A program made the translations under genes and the position numbers. From Bdellovibrionia bacterium (GTDB taxonomy: Bacteria; Bdellovibrionota; Bdellovibrionia; Bdellovibrionales; JAGQZY01), in assembly GCA_030424665.1 (NCBI GenBank), contig JAUHWN010000016.1, positions 1 to 40,379 on the forward strand: DNA of 40,379 nucleotides, given 5' to 3'. Position 1 is the stretch's first letter, and the number at the start of each line of letters is the position of its first letter. The notes beneath the pieces were generated by a model, which was given only the letters and a program-made list of their open reading frames with translations, made no database searches and was not told the DNA's origin. This document shows, in pieces, positions 28,432-37,121 of this stretch.

Positions 28432-29253
28432 CTATTTTACGAGTCTTTTATTAACAGAGATATTATATTTACTTTTTAATTTTTTAAAGAAATCATCGAA
28501 TAAACTTTTTCTTTTTTCCTCAAAGACCGCTGCGCGTATTTTTGACTTATCGGCATCCTCAAAACTTCTTCTTCCTGTGACTTTCACGATGTGAAAACCT
28601 TCTTTAGTACGGATAAGCTTAGGCACGATGCGCCCCGTTTTAACCTGTTTAATCGCGTTGTAATAGTTGGGAACAAGGGTAATGCGGTTTTGCCAGCCAA
28701 CATCACCGCCAATATTCTTATTGAGGACATTGTCAGAATAGAGCTTAGCCAGTTCGGCAAAGGGCCTATTACTCTTTTTTACTTGCGCAAAAATTTCTTC
28801 CGCCCGTTTCTTTGTAGCTGCAACTTGCTTTGCAGTGGCATCTTTTCGGTGTTCGAAAAGAATGTGAGACGTTCTAATTTCAGGATTTCTTCTATAGTGG
28901 GCCTTCATCTCTTTATTGGAGACGCGGATATTTTTTACTTTTTTTGAAAGTTCCTTTTCGAGGAGCGACTTATACAGTTGTTGTCGAATGAGTTCTTGTA
29001 CAATAGGGTCGCGATCAAGATTTCGTTTTTCTGCTTCTTGAACTCCAATTTCATATCGAATGAGATCTTCTAAGAATAAATCTTTACTAGGTGCATTCGC
29101 TAGATTTTTAACTTGATCATATTTGCTGTTGAATTCCTTGAGGGTAATCTTCTTTTTTCCAACAGTGGCAATGACCTGTCCGAAGGCGGTTGCCGACACA
29201 AATAAAAGTAGGAAGCTAATCGCCAGGCTCAAAATTGGTTTTTTACGCATCAT
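28432..29253 (-). CDS. PpiC-type periplasmic peptidyl-prolyl isomerase
   Basis: 273 residues from the ATG at 29253, preceded by GAGG; a TTG at 29265 is less likely. A signal peptide (PILSLAISFLLLFVSATAFG) precedes an N-terminal helical region and one parvulin domain at about 130-235 (IRTSHILFEHRKD ... GGDVGWQNRITLVPNYYNAI ... EGFHIVKVTGRR). It ends in a very basic helical stretch. First of three tandem parvulin-type genes, separated by 31 bp from the next. Related in build to PpiC/PrsA/SurA; the exact partner proteins are unknown. Confidence 0.88.
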   Translation of the reverse strand: MMRKKPILSLAISFLLLFVSATAFGQVIATVGKKKITLKEFNSKYDQVKNLANAPSKDLFLEDLIRYEIGVQEAEKRNLDRDPIVQELIRQQLYKSLLEKELSKKVKNIRVSNKEMKAHYRRNPEIRTSHILFEHRKDATAKQVAATKKRAEEIFAQVKKSNRPFAELAKLYSDNVLNKNIGGDVGWQNRITLVPNYYNAIKQVKTGRIVPKLIRTKEGFHIVKVTGRRSFEDADKSKIRAAVFEEKRKSLFDDFFKKLKSKYNISVNKRLVK

Positions 29254-29294
29254 AATATTCCTCAAAATCCTTTTAAGAATACTCTACTTACAGG

Positions 29295-29954
29295 CTATCC
29301 TTCCTCACTGGTCGCCGCAATGAGTTTAGCCGCTCGCTGCCGAGCATCATTTATTCGAAACTTTAGATCTTTCGCCAGTTTAGGATCACGACTGTCTTCT
29401 TCTCTAGCAGGTGCTCGCATGGGCTCGCCAACCACGACCTGGACCTTGGTAAAGGGAAGAGGAAGAAAGGATTTATTCCAGGCTTTTTCAAAGACGTGTT
29501 TCTTATTAACTGCCACCGAAAGTGGATAGATATCTGCCTTCAACCGTTTTGAGATTTCGAAAACTCCCGGTTTAATTTCGTATATAGGACCTTTAGGGCC
29601 ATCAACCGCAACGCTTGGATTCCACCCTTTTTTTGCGAGACGAAAAATTCCCTTTAGAGCGGCTGCGCCTCCTCGGGTTGAAGAACCCCGGGAAACTTCT
29701 GAACCTAAAAGTTCAGCGGCCTTAGCCATCAGACTTCCATCCTTACTGGTCGAAGCCATTATGGAGCAGTGATATCGTTTTAAAAGATAAAGGATTCCCA
29801 ATTCATCTCCATGCCAGTGAGCTATTACCAAGAGTTTCTTTTCTTTAAGGTTCTTTTTAAATTCCTCATTTTCTTCGTAACGAATTCGCCATGACCAGTA
29901 GAGGAGCTTATAAACAGCAAAAATTAAATAGGGCAGTACGTAATTTCGAAACAT
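29295..29954 (-). CDS. DUF374 lysophospholipid acyltransferase-like protein
   Basis: 219 residues from the ATG at 29954, chosen because GAGG lies eight bases upstream and the sequence then opens with a hydrophobic anchor (VLPYLIFAVYKLLYWSW). An upstream ATG at 30005 lacks a clear SD. DUF374 hallmarks are the HWHGDE motif (the acyltransferase HxxxxD-like site), STSKDGSLMA, RGSSTRGG and AVDGPKGP. Such proteins are placed near lipid A or Kdo transfer genes in many Gram-negatives and probably acylate lipids at the inner membrane. It leads the chaperone/pdxA/mutase operon, with a 41-bp gap to the PpiC-like gene. Confidence 0.87.
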   Translation of the reverse strand: MFRNYVLPYLIFAVYKLLYWSWRIRYEENEEFKKNLKEKKLLVIAHWHGDELGILYLLKRYHCSIMASTSKDGSLMAKAAELLGSEVSRGSSTRGGAAALKGIFRLAKKGWNPSVAVDGPKGPIYEIKPGVFEISKRLKADIYPLSVAVNKKHVFEKAWNKSFLPLPFTKVQVVVGEPMRAPAREEDSRDPKLAKDLKFRINDARQRAAKLIAATSEEG

Positions 29955-30064
29955 GCCATGGGCCTCATTATCAATATTATCGACAGTCATTAATGCTGTC
30001 TTCATCCGTAGGATGACTTTTTCAATAATAACATTAGAAAGAAGAGAGTTTACCTAAGATTTAC

Positions 30065-30094
30065 AAAAAAAGCCGAGTCGATCACAACTCGGCT
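30065..30094 (-). terminator. Rho-independent terminator after etfA
   Basis: On the minus strand AGCCGAGT (30087-30094) pairs with ACTCGGCT (30071-30078) around an eight-base loop, then a T-run (30065-30071). It separates etfBA from the DUF374 operon. Confidence 0.9.
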
Positions 30095-30118
30095 TAGGGA
30101 TACTAAATGTTTTTTCGA

Positions 30119-31072
30119 TTAAAGGCTGGCTTTAAGTTGCTCAGTTAATTTGGGAACAACCTCAAAGGCGTCTCCGACTATACCGTAGCTCGCCTTTTGA
30201 AAAATTGGCGCATTTTCATCAGTGTTAATCGCGACTATAACTTTGCTTCCACTCATTCCAGCTAAGTGCTGAATAGCGCCAGAAATTCCGACTGCGATAT
30301 ACAAAGAGGGAGCAACAGTCTTACCTGTTTGCCCAACTTGCATAGAATGGGGAACCCAACCAGAGTCAACAACAGCACGTGAAGCACCAACTGTTGCATT
30401 AATGACATTGGCGAGTTCTTCGAGCATCTCAAAGTTCTTTGCTTCTTTTAAGCCTCTGCCACCAGAAACAATTCGATCCGCTTCTGTGAGATCGAGTTTT
30501 TCTGATTCACCTTTTATAATGTCTTTAACTTTTAGAGTTTCGTTTTCGGTACCAGCGTCTAATGCTTTGATTTCGCACGTACTAGATTCAGTTCCTTCAA
30601 GAACAGGTAACTGGTTGGCCCGCATAAGTACAATGCTCGTTCCTTCTAATTTTAAATTCACACCGGCCGAGCACTTTGCTGAGTACATTGGGCGACGCAA
30701 ATGAATACCACCATCAAATGAAAGCTCAGTACAATCGTTAATAAAGCCGGCATCGAGGCGAGCTGCGACTCTAGCGAGTACATCCTTGGTCATCGCATTA
30801 GAAGAGGCAAGAACCAGGTTTGCGCCACTTTGCTTAATAGCTTCTGCAAAAAACTGCGTGAAACTTGTTGGGTTGTATTGAGTTAAAGAAGCTTGATTAA
30901 AAAGCTGCGTGACACCGTATTTCTGTAACTCTTCTTTAATGCTATCAGCACCCTCGCCTGCAAGAGCAGCGCTGATGGTTTTCCCTTTTCCGACAAGGCT
31001 AGAAAGGAGTTCTTTAGTTCCCTTTTTAAGGCTACCATTTTGTAATTCTGCTACGACTAAAATATTTTCCAC
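30119..31072 (-). CDS. etfA: Electron transfer flavoprotein alpha subunit
   Basis: 317 residues. The FAD-binding subunit of ETF, which passes electrons from acyl-CoA dehydrogenases to the quinone pool. The C-terminal FAD domain is plain: SGGRGL, VGASRAVVDSGWVP, QVGQTGKTVAPSLYIAVGISGAIQHLAGM, then VAINTDENAPIF and a GIVGD end. The N-terminal domain (VVAELQNGSLKK) is standard. It lies nine bases after etfB and ends at a strong terminator. Confidence 0.97.
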   Translation of the reverse strand: MENILVVAELQNGSLKKGTKELLSSLVGKGKTISAALAGEGADSIKEELQKYGVTQLFNQASLTQYNPTSFTQFFAEAIKQSGANLVLASSNAMTKDVLARVAARLDAGFINDCTELSFDGGIHLRRPMYSAKCSAGVNLKLEGTSIVLMRANQLPVLEGTESSTCEIKALDAGTENETLKVKDIIKGESEKLDLTEADRIVSGGRGLKEAKNFEMLEELANVINATVGASRAVVDSGWVPHSMQVGQTGKTVAPSLYIAVGISGAIQHLAGMSGSKVIVAINTDENAPIFQKASYGIVGDAFEVVPKLTEQLKASL

Positions 31073-31081
31073 AGGTGCCTC

Positions 31082-31858
31082 CTAAAGAACCTTAGCTTCT
31101 TCACGAAGAAGTTTTACGAGTTCGCTTACTTGCGCCGCAGAGTCTCCTGTAAGCATTTTCACAGGTTCTTTATCTGCTGGCATTTGATATTGATTGAGTT
31201 GAATTTTTACGTCATCAGAACTGAGGCCAAGATCACTGAGAGTCATTTCTTTTATGGGCTTTTTCTTGGCTTTCATAATATTTGGAAGACTTGCAAAACG
31301 AGGCTTGTTTAAACCCTTTGTTGCTGTGATGAGGCCTGGAAGTTTCATTGTGAATACTTCTTTAGTGCCGCCTTCAACTTCTCGCTCCGCGGTCCATTCA
31401 TCGCCCGCTGATTCAAGTTTACTAACAACTCCAACATGGGGGATTTCGAGAAGCTCAGCCAGCATGGGGCCAATAGCTGACTCATTGTCGTCGATACTTA
31501 AAACGCCTGTGAAAACTGCTGAAAACTCACCTTCGGCCTTGATCGCTTTGGCAATAGCTTTAGCCATGGTAAGGCTGTCTAGGGAGTTTGCTTCATCGAT
31601 AAGTATTCCATCATCACATCCCATCGCCATTGCGGTTCTTAGAGAATTGGTTAGGCGCGCTTTAGGCCCAACACTAACTACTGTTACCGTGGCGCCTTGG
31701 TTTGGTTCTTTGATTTTAACAGCCTCTTCGATGGCGAATTCATCGTAGGGGTTTACAATCCATTTAACACCATTACTATCGATGTCACTGTTATCAGGTT
31801 TTAGTTTAATTCGCGTCTCAGTATCTGGGACTTGCTTAATACAGACAAAAATTTTCAT
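31082..31858 (-). CDS. etfB: Electron transfer flavoprotein beta subunit
   Basis: 258 residues from the ATG at 31858, which opens with the family start MKIFVCIKQVPDTET and has AGGAAAGGGG upstream; an extension to 31903 is possible in frame but improbable. Binds AMP and pairs with EtfA. Characteristic blocks: NPYDEFAIEEAVKIKE, VGPKARLTNSLRTAMAMGCDDGI, AEREVEGGTKEVFTMKLPGLITATKGLNKPR(Y/F)ASLPNIMKAKKKP. It diverges from sdhC across about 265 bp, which holds a palindromic operator candidate. Confidence 0.97.
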   Translation of the reverse strand: MKIFVCIKQVPDTETRIKLKPDNSDIDSNGVKWIVNPYDEFAIEEAVKIKEPNQGATVTVVSVGPKARLTNSLRTAMAMGCDDGILIDEANSLDSLTMAKAIAKAIKAEGEFSAVFTGVLSIDDNESAIGPMLAELLEIPHVGVVSKLESAGDEWTAEREVEGGTKEVFTMKLPGLITATKGLNKPRFASLPNIMKAKKKPIKEMTLSDLGLSSDDVKIQLNQYQMPADKEPVKMLTGDSAAQVSELVKLLREEAKVL

Positions 31859-31957
31859 TGGAACCCCTTTCCTAATAGAGCATACCTGCCACGGACCAGG
31901 CATTAGGTCAATATAGTGCCTAGTTTCAAAGCTTGATTTTGCCCTTTAAACACCATT

Positions 31958-31975
31958 GTTCAAAAATATTTGAAC
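31958..31975. promoter_or_regulatory. Palindromic operator candidate in the etfB-sdhC gap
   Basis: GTTCAAA (31958-31964) and TTTGAAC (31969-31975) are perfect inverted arms around AATA. The right arm contains the -35 candidate TTGAAC of a plus-strand promoter. The size fits a dimeric repressor. The regulator is not in the window. Confidence 0.42.
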
Positions 31976-31998
31976 TAAAAGATGTTTTGCGTTATTAC
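31970..31998 (+). promoter_or_regulatory. Possible sdhCAB promoter
   Basis: TTGAAC (31970-31975) and TATTAC (31993-31998) with 17 bases between, each four of six to consensus. About 125 bp before sdhC and overlapping the palindrome. Confidence 0.33.
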
Positions 31999-32124
31999 TA
32001 GGGGCCTAAATTGAAAACCTATTGAAACTGTATCTTTACACTGAGCATCTGACAGGTTAAAGATGATTAGAAATATTAGGTATTTAGCATAAAAACAAGA
32101 CTTTCCGAATTGATGGGGATTCAC

Positions 32125-32781
32125 GTGAACTATTTATTATCTTCAATTGGTAGAAAGCAACTTATGGGAATATCGGGCCTGATTATGACCGGCTTTGTTG
32201 GTGGTCATATGGCAGGAAACCTAAGTATGTTTATTGGTCCCGAAGCATTTAATTCCTATGGGCACGCTATTGTTTCTAACAAACCACTTTTATATGGAAC
32301 TGAAGTTGTCCTTCTTCTTGCTCTTCTCACCCACTTTGTAATGGGTATTTGGCTCACACGAGAAAATAAAAAGGCCCGTAAAGGTAAATATGCGAAGCCA
32401 ACTAATGGTGACAAGTCAGCGCAGTTCGCATCGAAAAGTATGATTTATCACGGAATTGCTTTACTTGGTTTTATCATTTGGCACTTGTTAACCTTTAAGT
32501 TTGGCAACCACTACGATGTCACTTATGACGGCGTTATGATGCGAGACCTTTTCACTTTGATGGTTGAAAAGTTTAATCAACCTCTCTACGTCGCTGGTTA
32601 CGTGGCATTGATGTTGACCGTCGGAGTTCATTTAAGTCATGGCTTTTCGTCATCGTTTCAATCACTTGGTTTTAATCACCCTCGGTATACTCCAAAAATT
32701 AAAACATTAAGTTTTCTGTATGCAACCGTGGTTGCCCTCGGATTTTTGAGTATGCCGATTTACATTTACTTGGTTTACTAG
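32125..32781 (+). CDS. sdhC: Succinate dehydrogenase cytochrome b558 subunit (SdhC, B-type)
   Basis: 218 residues with five predicted membrane helices and several helix-borne histidines ([36 protein letters not shown]) suited to binding two haems and quinone. This single large subunit replaces SdhC+SdhD, as in B-type fumarate reductase/succinate dehydrogenase of epsilon/deltaproteobacteria and Bacteroidetes. The start chosen is GTG at 32125 ([18 protein letters not shown]), with GGGGA upstream; an ATG at 32113 is possible but has no SD. First gene of sdhCAB. Confidence 0.92.
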   Translation: MNYLLSSIGRKQLMGISGLIMTGFVGGHMAGNLSMFIGPEAFNSYGHAIVSNKPLLYGTEVVLLLALLTHFVMGIWLTRENKKARKGKYAKPTNGDKSAQFASKSMIYHGIALLGFIIWHLLTFKFGNHYDVTYDGVMMRDLFTLMVEKFNQPLYVAGYVALMLTVGVHLSHGFSSSFQSLGFNHPRYTPKIKTLSFLYATVVALGFLSMPIYIYLVY

Positions 32782-32797
32782 AGAAGGGTTGGTCATA

Positions 32798-34765
32798 ATG
32801 AATAAATTAGATTCACAAGTACCTTCGGGATCATTAGACGGACTTTGGACACAACATAAATTCGATATGAAGTTAGTAAACCCAGCTAACCGCAGGAAGT
32901 TCGAAGTTATTGTTGTAGGAACAGGATTAGCGGGAGCATCGGCTGCGGCGACATTGGCCGAACAAGGCTATAAAGTAAAAACTTTTACCTTTCACGACTC
33001 TCCAAGAAGAGCTCACTCAATTGCGGCTCAGGGTGGAATTAATGCAGCTAAAAACTATCAAAATGATGGTGACTCAGTTTTCCGTCTATTTTATGACACT
33101 GTAAAGGGTGGGGACTTTCGCTCGAGAGAAGCAAATGTCTATCGATTGGCCGAAGTTTCGTCTAATATTATCGATCAGTGTGTCGCTCAAGGGGTTCCTT
33201 TTGCCCGAGAATACGGTGGAACTTTAACGAATCGATCGTTTGGTGGGGCTCAAGTATCGAGAACCTTTTATGCACGTGGGCAGACAGGGCAGCAACTTTT
33301 GATTGGCGCTTATCAGGCAATGTCTAAACAGATCGCCAATCACTCCATTGAAAATCATGTACGAAAAGAAATGCTCGATTTAGTTATTGTCGACGGCCGA
33401 GCTCGGGGAATAGTGGTTAGAGATTTAACTACAGGGAAACTCGAAAAACATACTGCTGACGCTGTTGTTTTATGTACTGGTGGTTACGGGAACGTCTTTT
33501 ATCTTTCGACCAATGCTATGAACTCAAATGCGACAGCTGCTTGGCGTTGTCATAGAAGGGGCGCTTATTTTGCGAACCCTTGTTACACGCAAATTCACCC
33601 GACGTGTATTCCCCAAAGTGGAGAGGGCCAGTCAAAACTCACATTGATGTCAGAATCTCTTCGAAATGACGGTCGAGTTTGGGTGCCGAAAGATCAGGGC
33701 GATAAAAGACATCCCCGAGAAATATCTGATGCCGAAAGAGATTACTATCTCGAAAGAGTTTACCCAAGCTTTGGAAACCTTGCTCCAAGGGATGTCGCTT
33801 CCAGACAAGCCAAGTACCGAGTTGATGAAGGCAAAGGAGTTGGAGAAACCGGAGTGGCTGTCTTTCTCGATTTTGCCGACGCTATTAAAAGATATGGCGA
33901 GCAAAAAGCCCATGAAGGTGCTTCTCAAGAAGAAATTATTAAGTTGGGAAAAGAAGTTGTTAGTGAAAAGTACGGCAATCTTTTTCAGATCTATCAACAA
34001 ATTACGGGTGAGAACCCCTATGAAGAACCCATGAGAATCTATCCCGCTGTTCACTATACAATGGGTGGATTATGGGTGGATTACCACCTACAAAGTACGA
34101 TTCCAGGTTTATTTGTGGCTGGAGAAGCCAACTTTTCAGATCATGGTGCTAACCGCCTTGGCGCATCGGCATTGATGCAAGGTTTAGCCGATGGTTATTT
34201 TGTAATTCCTTATACTGTTGGTAACTATCTTGGTTCGACTAAATTAGATCCAGTCGATACTAATAATGATGCATTCAAGGCAACCGAAGATGAAACGCAG
34301 TCAAGAATTAACAAATTGATTGGTGTTAAAGGTTCTAAGTCAGTCGATCATTTCCACAAAGAGCTTGGAAAAATTATGTGGGAATACGTCGGGATGGCTC
34401 GAGACAAAAAGGGTCTTGAGAAAACAATCGAAGAAATCCCTAAACTTCGAGAGGCCTTTTGGAATGATGTTCTTATTCCGGGAGACCCCCAAGCGATGAA
34501 CCAAGAGCTAGAAAAAGCCGGTCGAGTGGCTGACTTTTTAGAACTTGGAGAACTCATGGCACGGGATGCTCTCACCAGAGAGGAGTCTTGTGGAGGTCAC
34601 TTTAGAAGTGAATATCAAACAGAAGACGGTGAAGCTAAGCGAGATGATAATAATTTTTGTCATGTTGCTGCTTGGGAATGGAAGGGTGAGAATCAGGCGC
34701 AGGATCGTCACCGCGAAGAGCTCACTTTTGAAAATGTTAAACTTGCAACGCGAAGTTATAAATAA
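32798..34765 (+). CDS. sdhA: Succinate dehydrogenase/fumarate reductase flavoprotein subunit
   Basis: 655 residues from the ATG at 32798 (AGAAGGG upstream). Oxidises succinate to fumarate at a covalently bound FAD. The dinucleotide fold is [13 protein letters not shown] (39-51); the FAD-linking histidine lies in [15 protein letters not shown] (His73). Later blocks include [20 protein letters not shown], the [11 protein letters not shown] region and the [27 protein letters not shown] motif that closes the active site. The length and layout fit B-type enzymes. It lies 16 bp after sdhC. Confidence 0.97.
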   Translation: MNKLDSQVPSGSLDGLWTQHKFDMKLVNPANRRKFEVIVVGTGLAGASAAATLAEQGYKVKTFTFHDSPRRAHSIAAQGGINAAKNYQNDGDSVFRLFYDTVKGGDFRSREANVYRLAEVSSNIIDQCVAQGVPFAREYGGTLTNRSFGGAQVSRTFYARGQTGQQLLIGAYQAMSKQIANHSIENHVRKEMLDLVIVDGRARGIVVRDLTTGKLEKHTADAVVLCTGGYGNVFYLSTNAMNSNATAAWRCHRRGAYFANPCYTQIHPTCIPQSGEGQSKLTLMSESLRNDGRVWVPKDQGDKRHPREISDAERDYYLERVYPSFGNLAPRDVASRQAKYRVDEGKGVGETGVAVFLDFADAIKRYGEQKAHEGASQEEIIKLGKEVVSEKYGNLFQIYQQITGENPYEEPMRIYPAVHYTMGGLWVDYHLQSTIPGLFVAGEANFSDHGANRLGASALMQGLADGYFVIPYTVGNYLGSTKLDPVDTNNDAFKATEDETQSRINKLIGVKGSKSVDHFHKELGKIMWEYVGMARDKKGLEKTIEEIPKLREAFWNDVLIPGDPQAMNQELEKAGRVADFLELGELMARDALTREESCGGHFRSEYQTEDGEAKRDDNNFCHVAAWEWKGENQAQDRHREELTFENVKLATRSYK

Positions 34766-34774
34766 GGAGTCGTC

Positions 34775-35548
34775 ATGGGTGGAGTAACAGCTGAACGACG
34801 TAATTATAAGTTAAAAGTTTGGAAGCAAAATGGACCTGATGACTCAGGTCATTTTGAAGAGATCGATGCAAAAAATATTTCTCCGAACCAATCTTTTTTG
34901 GAGATGCTCGATCAAGTGAACCAAGAACTCATTGAGTCCGGTAAAGAACCAATCACTTTTGATCACGATTGCCGAGAGGGAATTTGCGGAACTTGTTCTT
35001 TAGTAATCAACGGAAACCCCCATGGGCCCCAAAAGCAAGTAACCACTTGTCAGCTCCATATGAGAAGCTTTGCGAGTGGAGAAACCATCGTTATTGAGCC
35101 CTTCAGAGCCAATAGTTTTCCTGTTGTTAAAGATCTTTTGGTAGATCGATCCGCATTTGATCACATTATTCAGGCTGGTGGATATATTTCTATTAAAACT
35201 GGGAATGCAGTGGATGCGAATTCGATTCCTGTTGGAAAAGAAAATGCTGATATGGCTTTCAATACCGCAACATGTATTGGTTGCGGCGGATGTGTGGCCG
35301 CCTGTGCGAATTCTTCTGCAATGCTTTTTACTTCGGCTAAGATTTCCCATTTAGGTTTGCTTCCTCAGGGGCAACCCGAACACCAAGATCGTGTTCTAAA
35401 TATGGTTAACGCTATGGATGAGGCAGGATTTGGTAATTGTTCGAATACCGGTGCGTGTGAACTGGCGTGTCCAAAAGGTATTAGCTTAGAAAATATTGCT
35501 CGGATGAATCGCGAGTACGCTAAAGCCTCTTTGAAGTCTCGTTCATAA
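34775..35548 (+). CDS. sdhB: Succinate dehydrogenase/fumarate reductase iron-sulfur subunit
   Basis: 257 residues. Passes electrons from SdhA to the membrane subunit through three clusters. The [2Fe-2S] ligands are in [10 protein letters not shown] and the following TTC, the [4Fe-4S] set begins [11 protein letters not shown], and the [3Fe-4S] set lies in [21 protein letters not shown] is placed before the ATG. It follows sdhA by nine bases, and an intrinsic terminator ends the operon. Confidence 0.97.
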   Translation: MGGVTAERRNYKLKVWKQNGPDDSGHFEEIDAKNISPNQSFLEMLDQVNQELIESGKEPITFDHDCREGICGTCSLVINGNPHGPQKQVTTCQLHMRSFASGETIVIEPFRANSFPVVKDLLVDRSAFDHIIQAGGYISIKTGNAVDANSIPVGKENADMAFNTATCIGCGGCVAACANSSAMLFTSAKISHLGLLPQGQPEHQDRVLNMVNAMDEAGFGNCSNTGACELACPKGISLENIARMNREYAKASLKSRS

Positions 35549-35573
35549 TTTTAATGGAGTATTGATTTATTAG

Positions 35574-35600
35574 GGCCATCCATAAAAGGTGGCCTTTTTT
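35574..35600 (+). terminator. Rho-independent terminator after sdhB
   Basis: GGCCA-T-CC (35574-35581) pairs with GGTGGCC (35588-35594) around ATAAAA, with one bulged T, then six T residues. Confidence 0.85.
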
Positions 35601-35614
35601 ATTGAGGGTTAATC

Positions 35615-35911
35615 ATGATTTTGTATGAAGTGAATATCGAAATCGATGAGAGAATAAGAAGTGAATTTCTAATTTGGCTGAAGACCCATATCGAAGAAAT
35701 GGAAGAAGTTCCGGGGGTTTTACCGAATACGCAACTCTTCTGGGACCTTGAACAGAAAAACAAAGCCAGTATTCATTATCTTTTTGAAAACCAAGAATAT
35801 TTAGACTCCTACATCGATCGGCTCGCACATGAAATGCGTGGACGACTCCCCGATCATTTTAAAGAATACCTAGTTTTTTCGAGACGTTGTCTTGTTAAGA
35901 CGAGTAAATAA
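35615..35911 (+). CDS. DUF4286 family protein
   Basis: 98 residues. It opens MILYEVNIEIDERIRSEFLIWLKTHIEEM, then has a central FWDLEQ and a C-terminal YIDRLAHEMRGRLPDHFKEY, the layout of DUF4286, a small dimeric alpha-beta fold of unknown function with an antibiotic-monooxygenase-like shape. GAGGG precedes the ATG. It comes after the sdh terminator and seems to be transcribed separately or by readthrough. No function is assigned. Confidence 0.8.
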   Translation: MILYEVNIEIDERIRSEFLIWLKTHIEEMEEVPGVLPNTQLFWDLEQKNKASIHYLFENQEYLDSYIDRLAHEMRGRLPDHFKEYLVFSRRCLVKTSK

Positions 35912-36029
35912 TACATTTCGCAATGAACATATTTTTCTGGCTTCAATGACGCTTGCCCTGAATTCGCCTTTCCCATAGATCTTCCAGCAGTGTTGGGTCC
36001 TTTAATAAATGGGTAATAAGAGGTGTTTT

Positions 36030-36494
36030 ATGAAATCTATTTTAATTCTTTTACTTTCGCTTGGTTTTTCATTTTCTGCTTTCGCAGAAGCTCCCGAGCA
36101 TACTGTCGGAGAGAGAAAAAACTCTGAAATTATTGGTGAAGTTCTTTTAGCTATAGGTAAGTGTGATTCTGGAAAAACCCAGTTTTCAGACTTCTCTAAG
36201 GTCACTCTTCCACTTTTTAAGTGTGAAGCTTATGTCGAATTTGTTGAGTATAAGGTGAACCCTCCGGGACTCTTTAATCAGCACTTTGTGAGAAAAGAAG
36301 GATCTGAGTCAGAAGTAAAATTCCGTAAAGTTGTTAAAAACGAGCAACTTATTAATTACTTCACGCCAAGTGATGATATTTTTGGTCAACTTCAGTTGAG
36401 CTCTAACTGTGAAACTTTGAGAGCCAATCTCGAGAGAAACCTTCGTTACACTGACGAAGAAAAAGAAATGATTGCCGGCTGTTTTGGCTTATAA
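36030..36494 (+). CDS. Small secreted protein, function unknown
   Basis: 154 residues from the ATG at 36030, preceded by AAGAGG. A clear signal peptide (MKSILILLLSLGFSFSAFA, cleavage before EAPEH) predicts export. The mature part has four cysteines (GKCDSG, FKCEAY, SNCETL, AGCFGL), enough for two disulfides in the periplasm. No family is recognised. It stands alone: the upstream gap of 118 bp shows no strong promoter, and a strong terminator follows. Frame and signal are secure. Confidence 0.8.
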   Translation: MKSILILLLSLGFSFSAFAEAPEHTVGERKNSEIIGEVLLAIGKCDSGKTQFSDFSKVTLPLFKCEAYVEFVEYKVNPPGLFNQHFVRKEGSESEVKFRKVVKNEQLINYFTPSDDIFGQLQLSSNCETLRANLERNLRYTDEEKEMIAGCFGL

Positions 36495-36520
36495 ATTTTA
36501 GTTAAAACCTAATAATATTA

Positions 36521-36546
36521 AAAGCTCCACTCGTGGGGCTTTTTTT
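36521..36546 (+). terminator. Rho-independent terminator
   Basis: AAGCTCCA (36522-36529) pairs with TGGGGCTT (36534-36541) around a CTCG tetraloop, one T-G wobble, ending in seven T residues (36540-36546). Confidence 0.88.
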
Positions 36547-36637
36547 GTGCCTATACTAAAGTGCCTAATTTTTTAACCTTTTTTCACTGTTCATACGTCT
36601 TAAGTATAGCTTCATCCCGATCCCCATCTCGATTCTT

Positions 36638-36663
36638 CAAAGATTCCACAGCAAAACCGATAA
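36638..36663 (+). promoter_or_regulatory. Second sigma-28-like promoter candidate
   Basis: CAAAGATT (from 36638) and ACCGATAA (36656-36663) resemble TAAAGTTT and GCCGATAA, with 14 bases between CAAA and the -10 box. The start codon follows 20 bp later, so the leader would be short. Confidence 0.4.
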
Positions 36664-36682
36664 AGAACCAAAGGCGGTGATC

Positions 36683-37039
36683 ATGAAGAAAATCGGGAAA
36701 ATTATGGAAGAATTAGGTTTTAATAAAAATGCATCTGATGATGTTAAGAAAGCCTTTGTAAAAAACCTAATCAAGGCCGCAGCTGAACAGGATGAATTAG
36801 CACACAGACAAATGGGTGTTCCGGTTCTACAAAATGAATTAGGAAATAATCAAAACACTGAATCGGGTAACCAGCCTCAATTAGAAGAAAATATAAATAT
36901 CGATTCATTTAGTGTTGAACGTTTAGAAGATATTCAAAAAACAATGGATGGTAGCAACAGGGGTATTCAGAAAATTATTGAAGTTCAGCTCTCTTTATTT
37001 GAACAAATTGACGGGTCGCAAGGTAAAAAAACCTCATAG
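36683..37039 (+). CDS. Small cytoplasmic protein, function unknown
   Basis: 118 residues from the ATG at 36683, with AAAGGCGG upstream; a GTG at 36677 is an alternative. No signal peptide or membrane segment. The N-terminal MKKIGKIMEELGFNKNASDDVKKAFVKNLIKAA and the C-terminal SVERLEDIQKTMDGSNRGIQKIIEVQLSLFEQI look helical, joined by an Asn/Gln/Glu-rich linker. The first part is faintly like the start of DciA (DUF721) proteins, but I would not call it one. A sigma-28-like promoter candidate and the terminator at 36521 suggest its own transcript. Confidence 0.65.
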   Translation: MKKIGKIMEELGFNKNASDDVKKAFVKNLIKAAAEQDELAHRQMGVPVLQNELGNNQNTESGNQPQLEENINIDSFSVERLEDIQKTMDGSNRGIQKIIEVQLSLFEQIDGSQGKKTS

Positions 37040-37097
37040 CCTTTAAATTTGTTAATAATGTGCTTCATTTCTCGCCAAATGCTCACGAAATGTGAAT

Positions 37098-37121
37098 AAT
37101 GGCTCCCCGGAGGGTGCCATT
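37098..37121 (+). promoter_or_regulatory. Hairpin enclosing the Shine-Dalgarno sequence of the second S8 protease
   Basis: AATGGC-T-CCC (37098-37107) pairs with GGG-T-GCCATT (37112-37121) around a CGGA loop, with one T-T mismatch. The SD GGAGGG (37109-37114) is split between loop and stem, and the ATG begins at the very next base. Nine pairs, five of them G-C plus one more in the inner arm, predict a stable block on ribosome access. Confidence 0.7.

Noticed and set aside
31254-31748. 164-codon open frame on the plus strand
   Set aside because: Lies wholly antisense to the well-supported etfB, with no family features or ribosome-binding site.
32120-32129. TTCACGTGAA, resembling the core of parS
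   Set aside because: Only the inner ten bases match; the outer bases (TGT/ACA) are missing and it lies at the sdhC start region, so it is probably chance.
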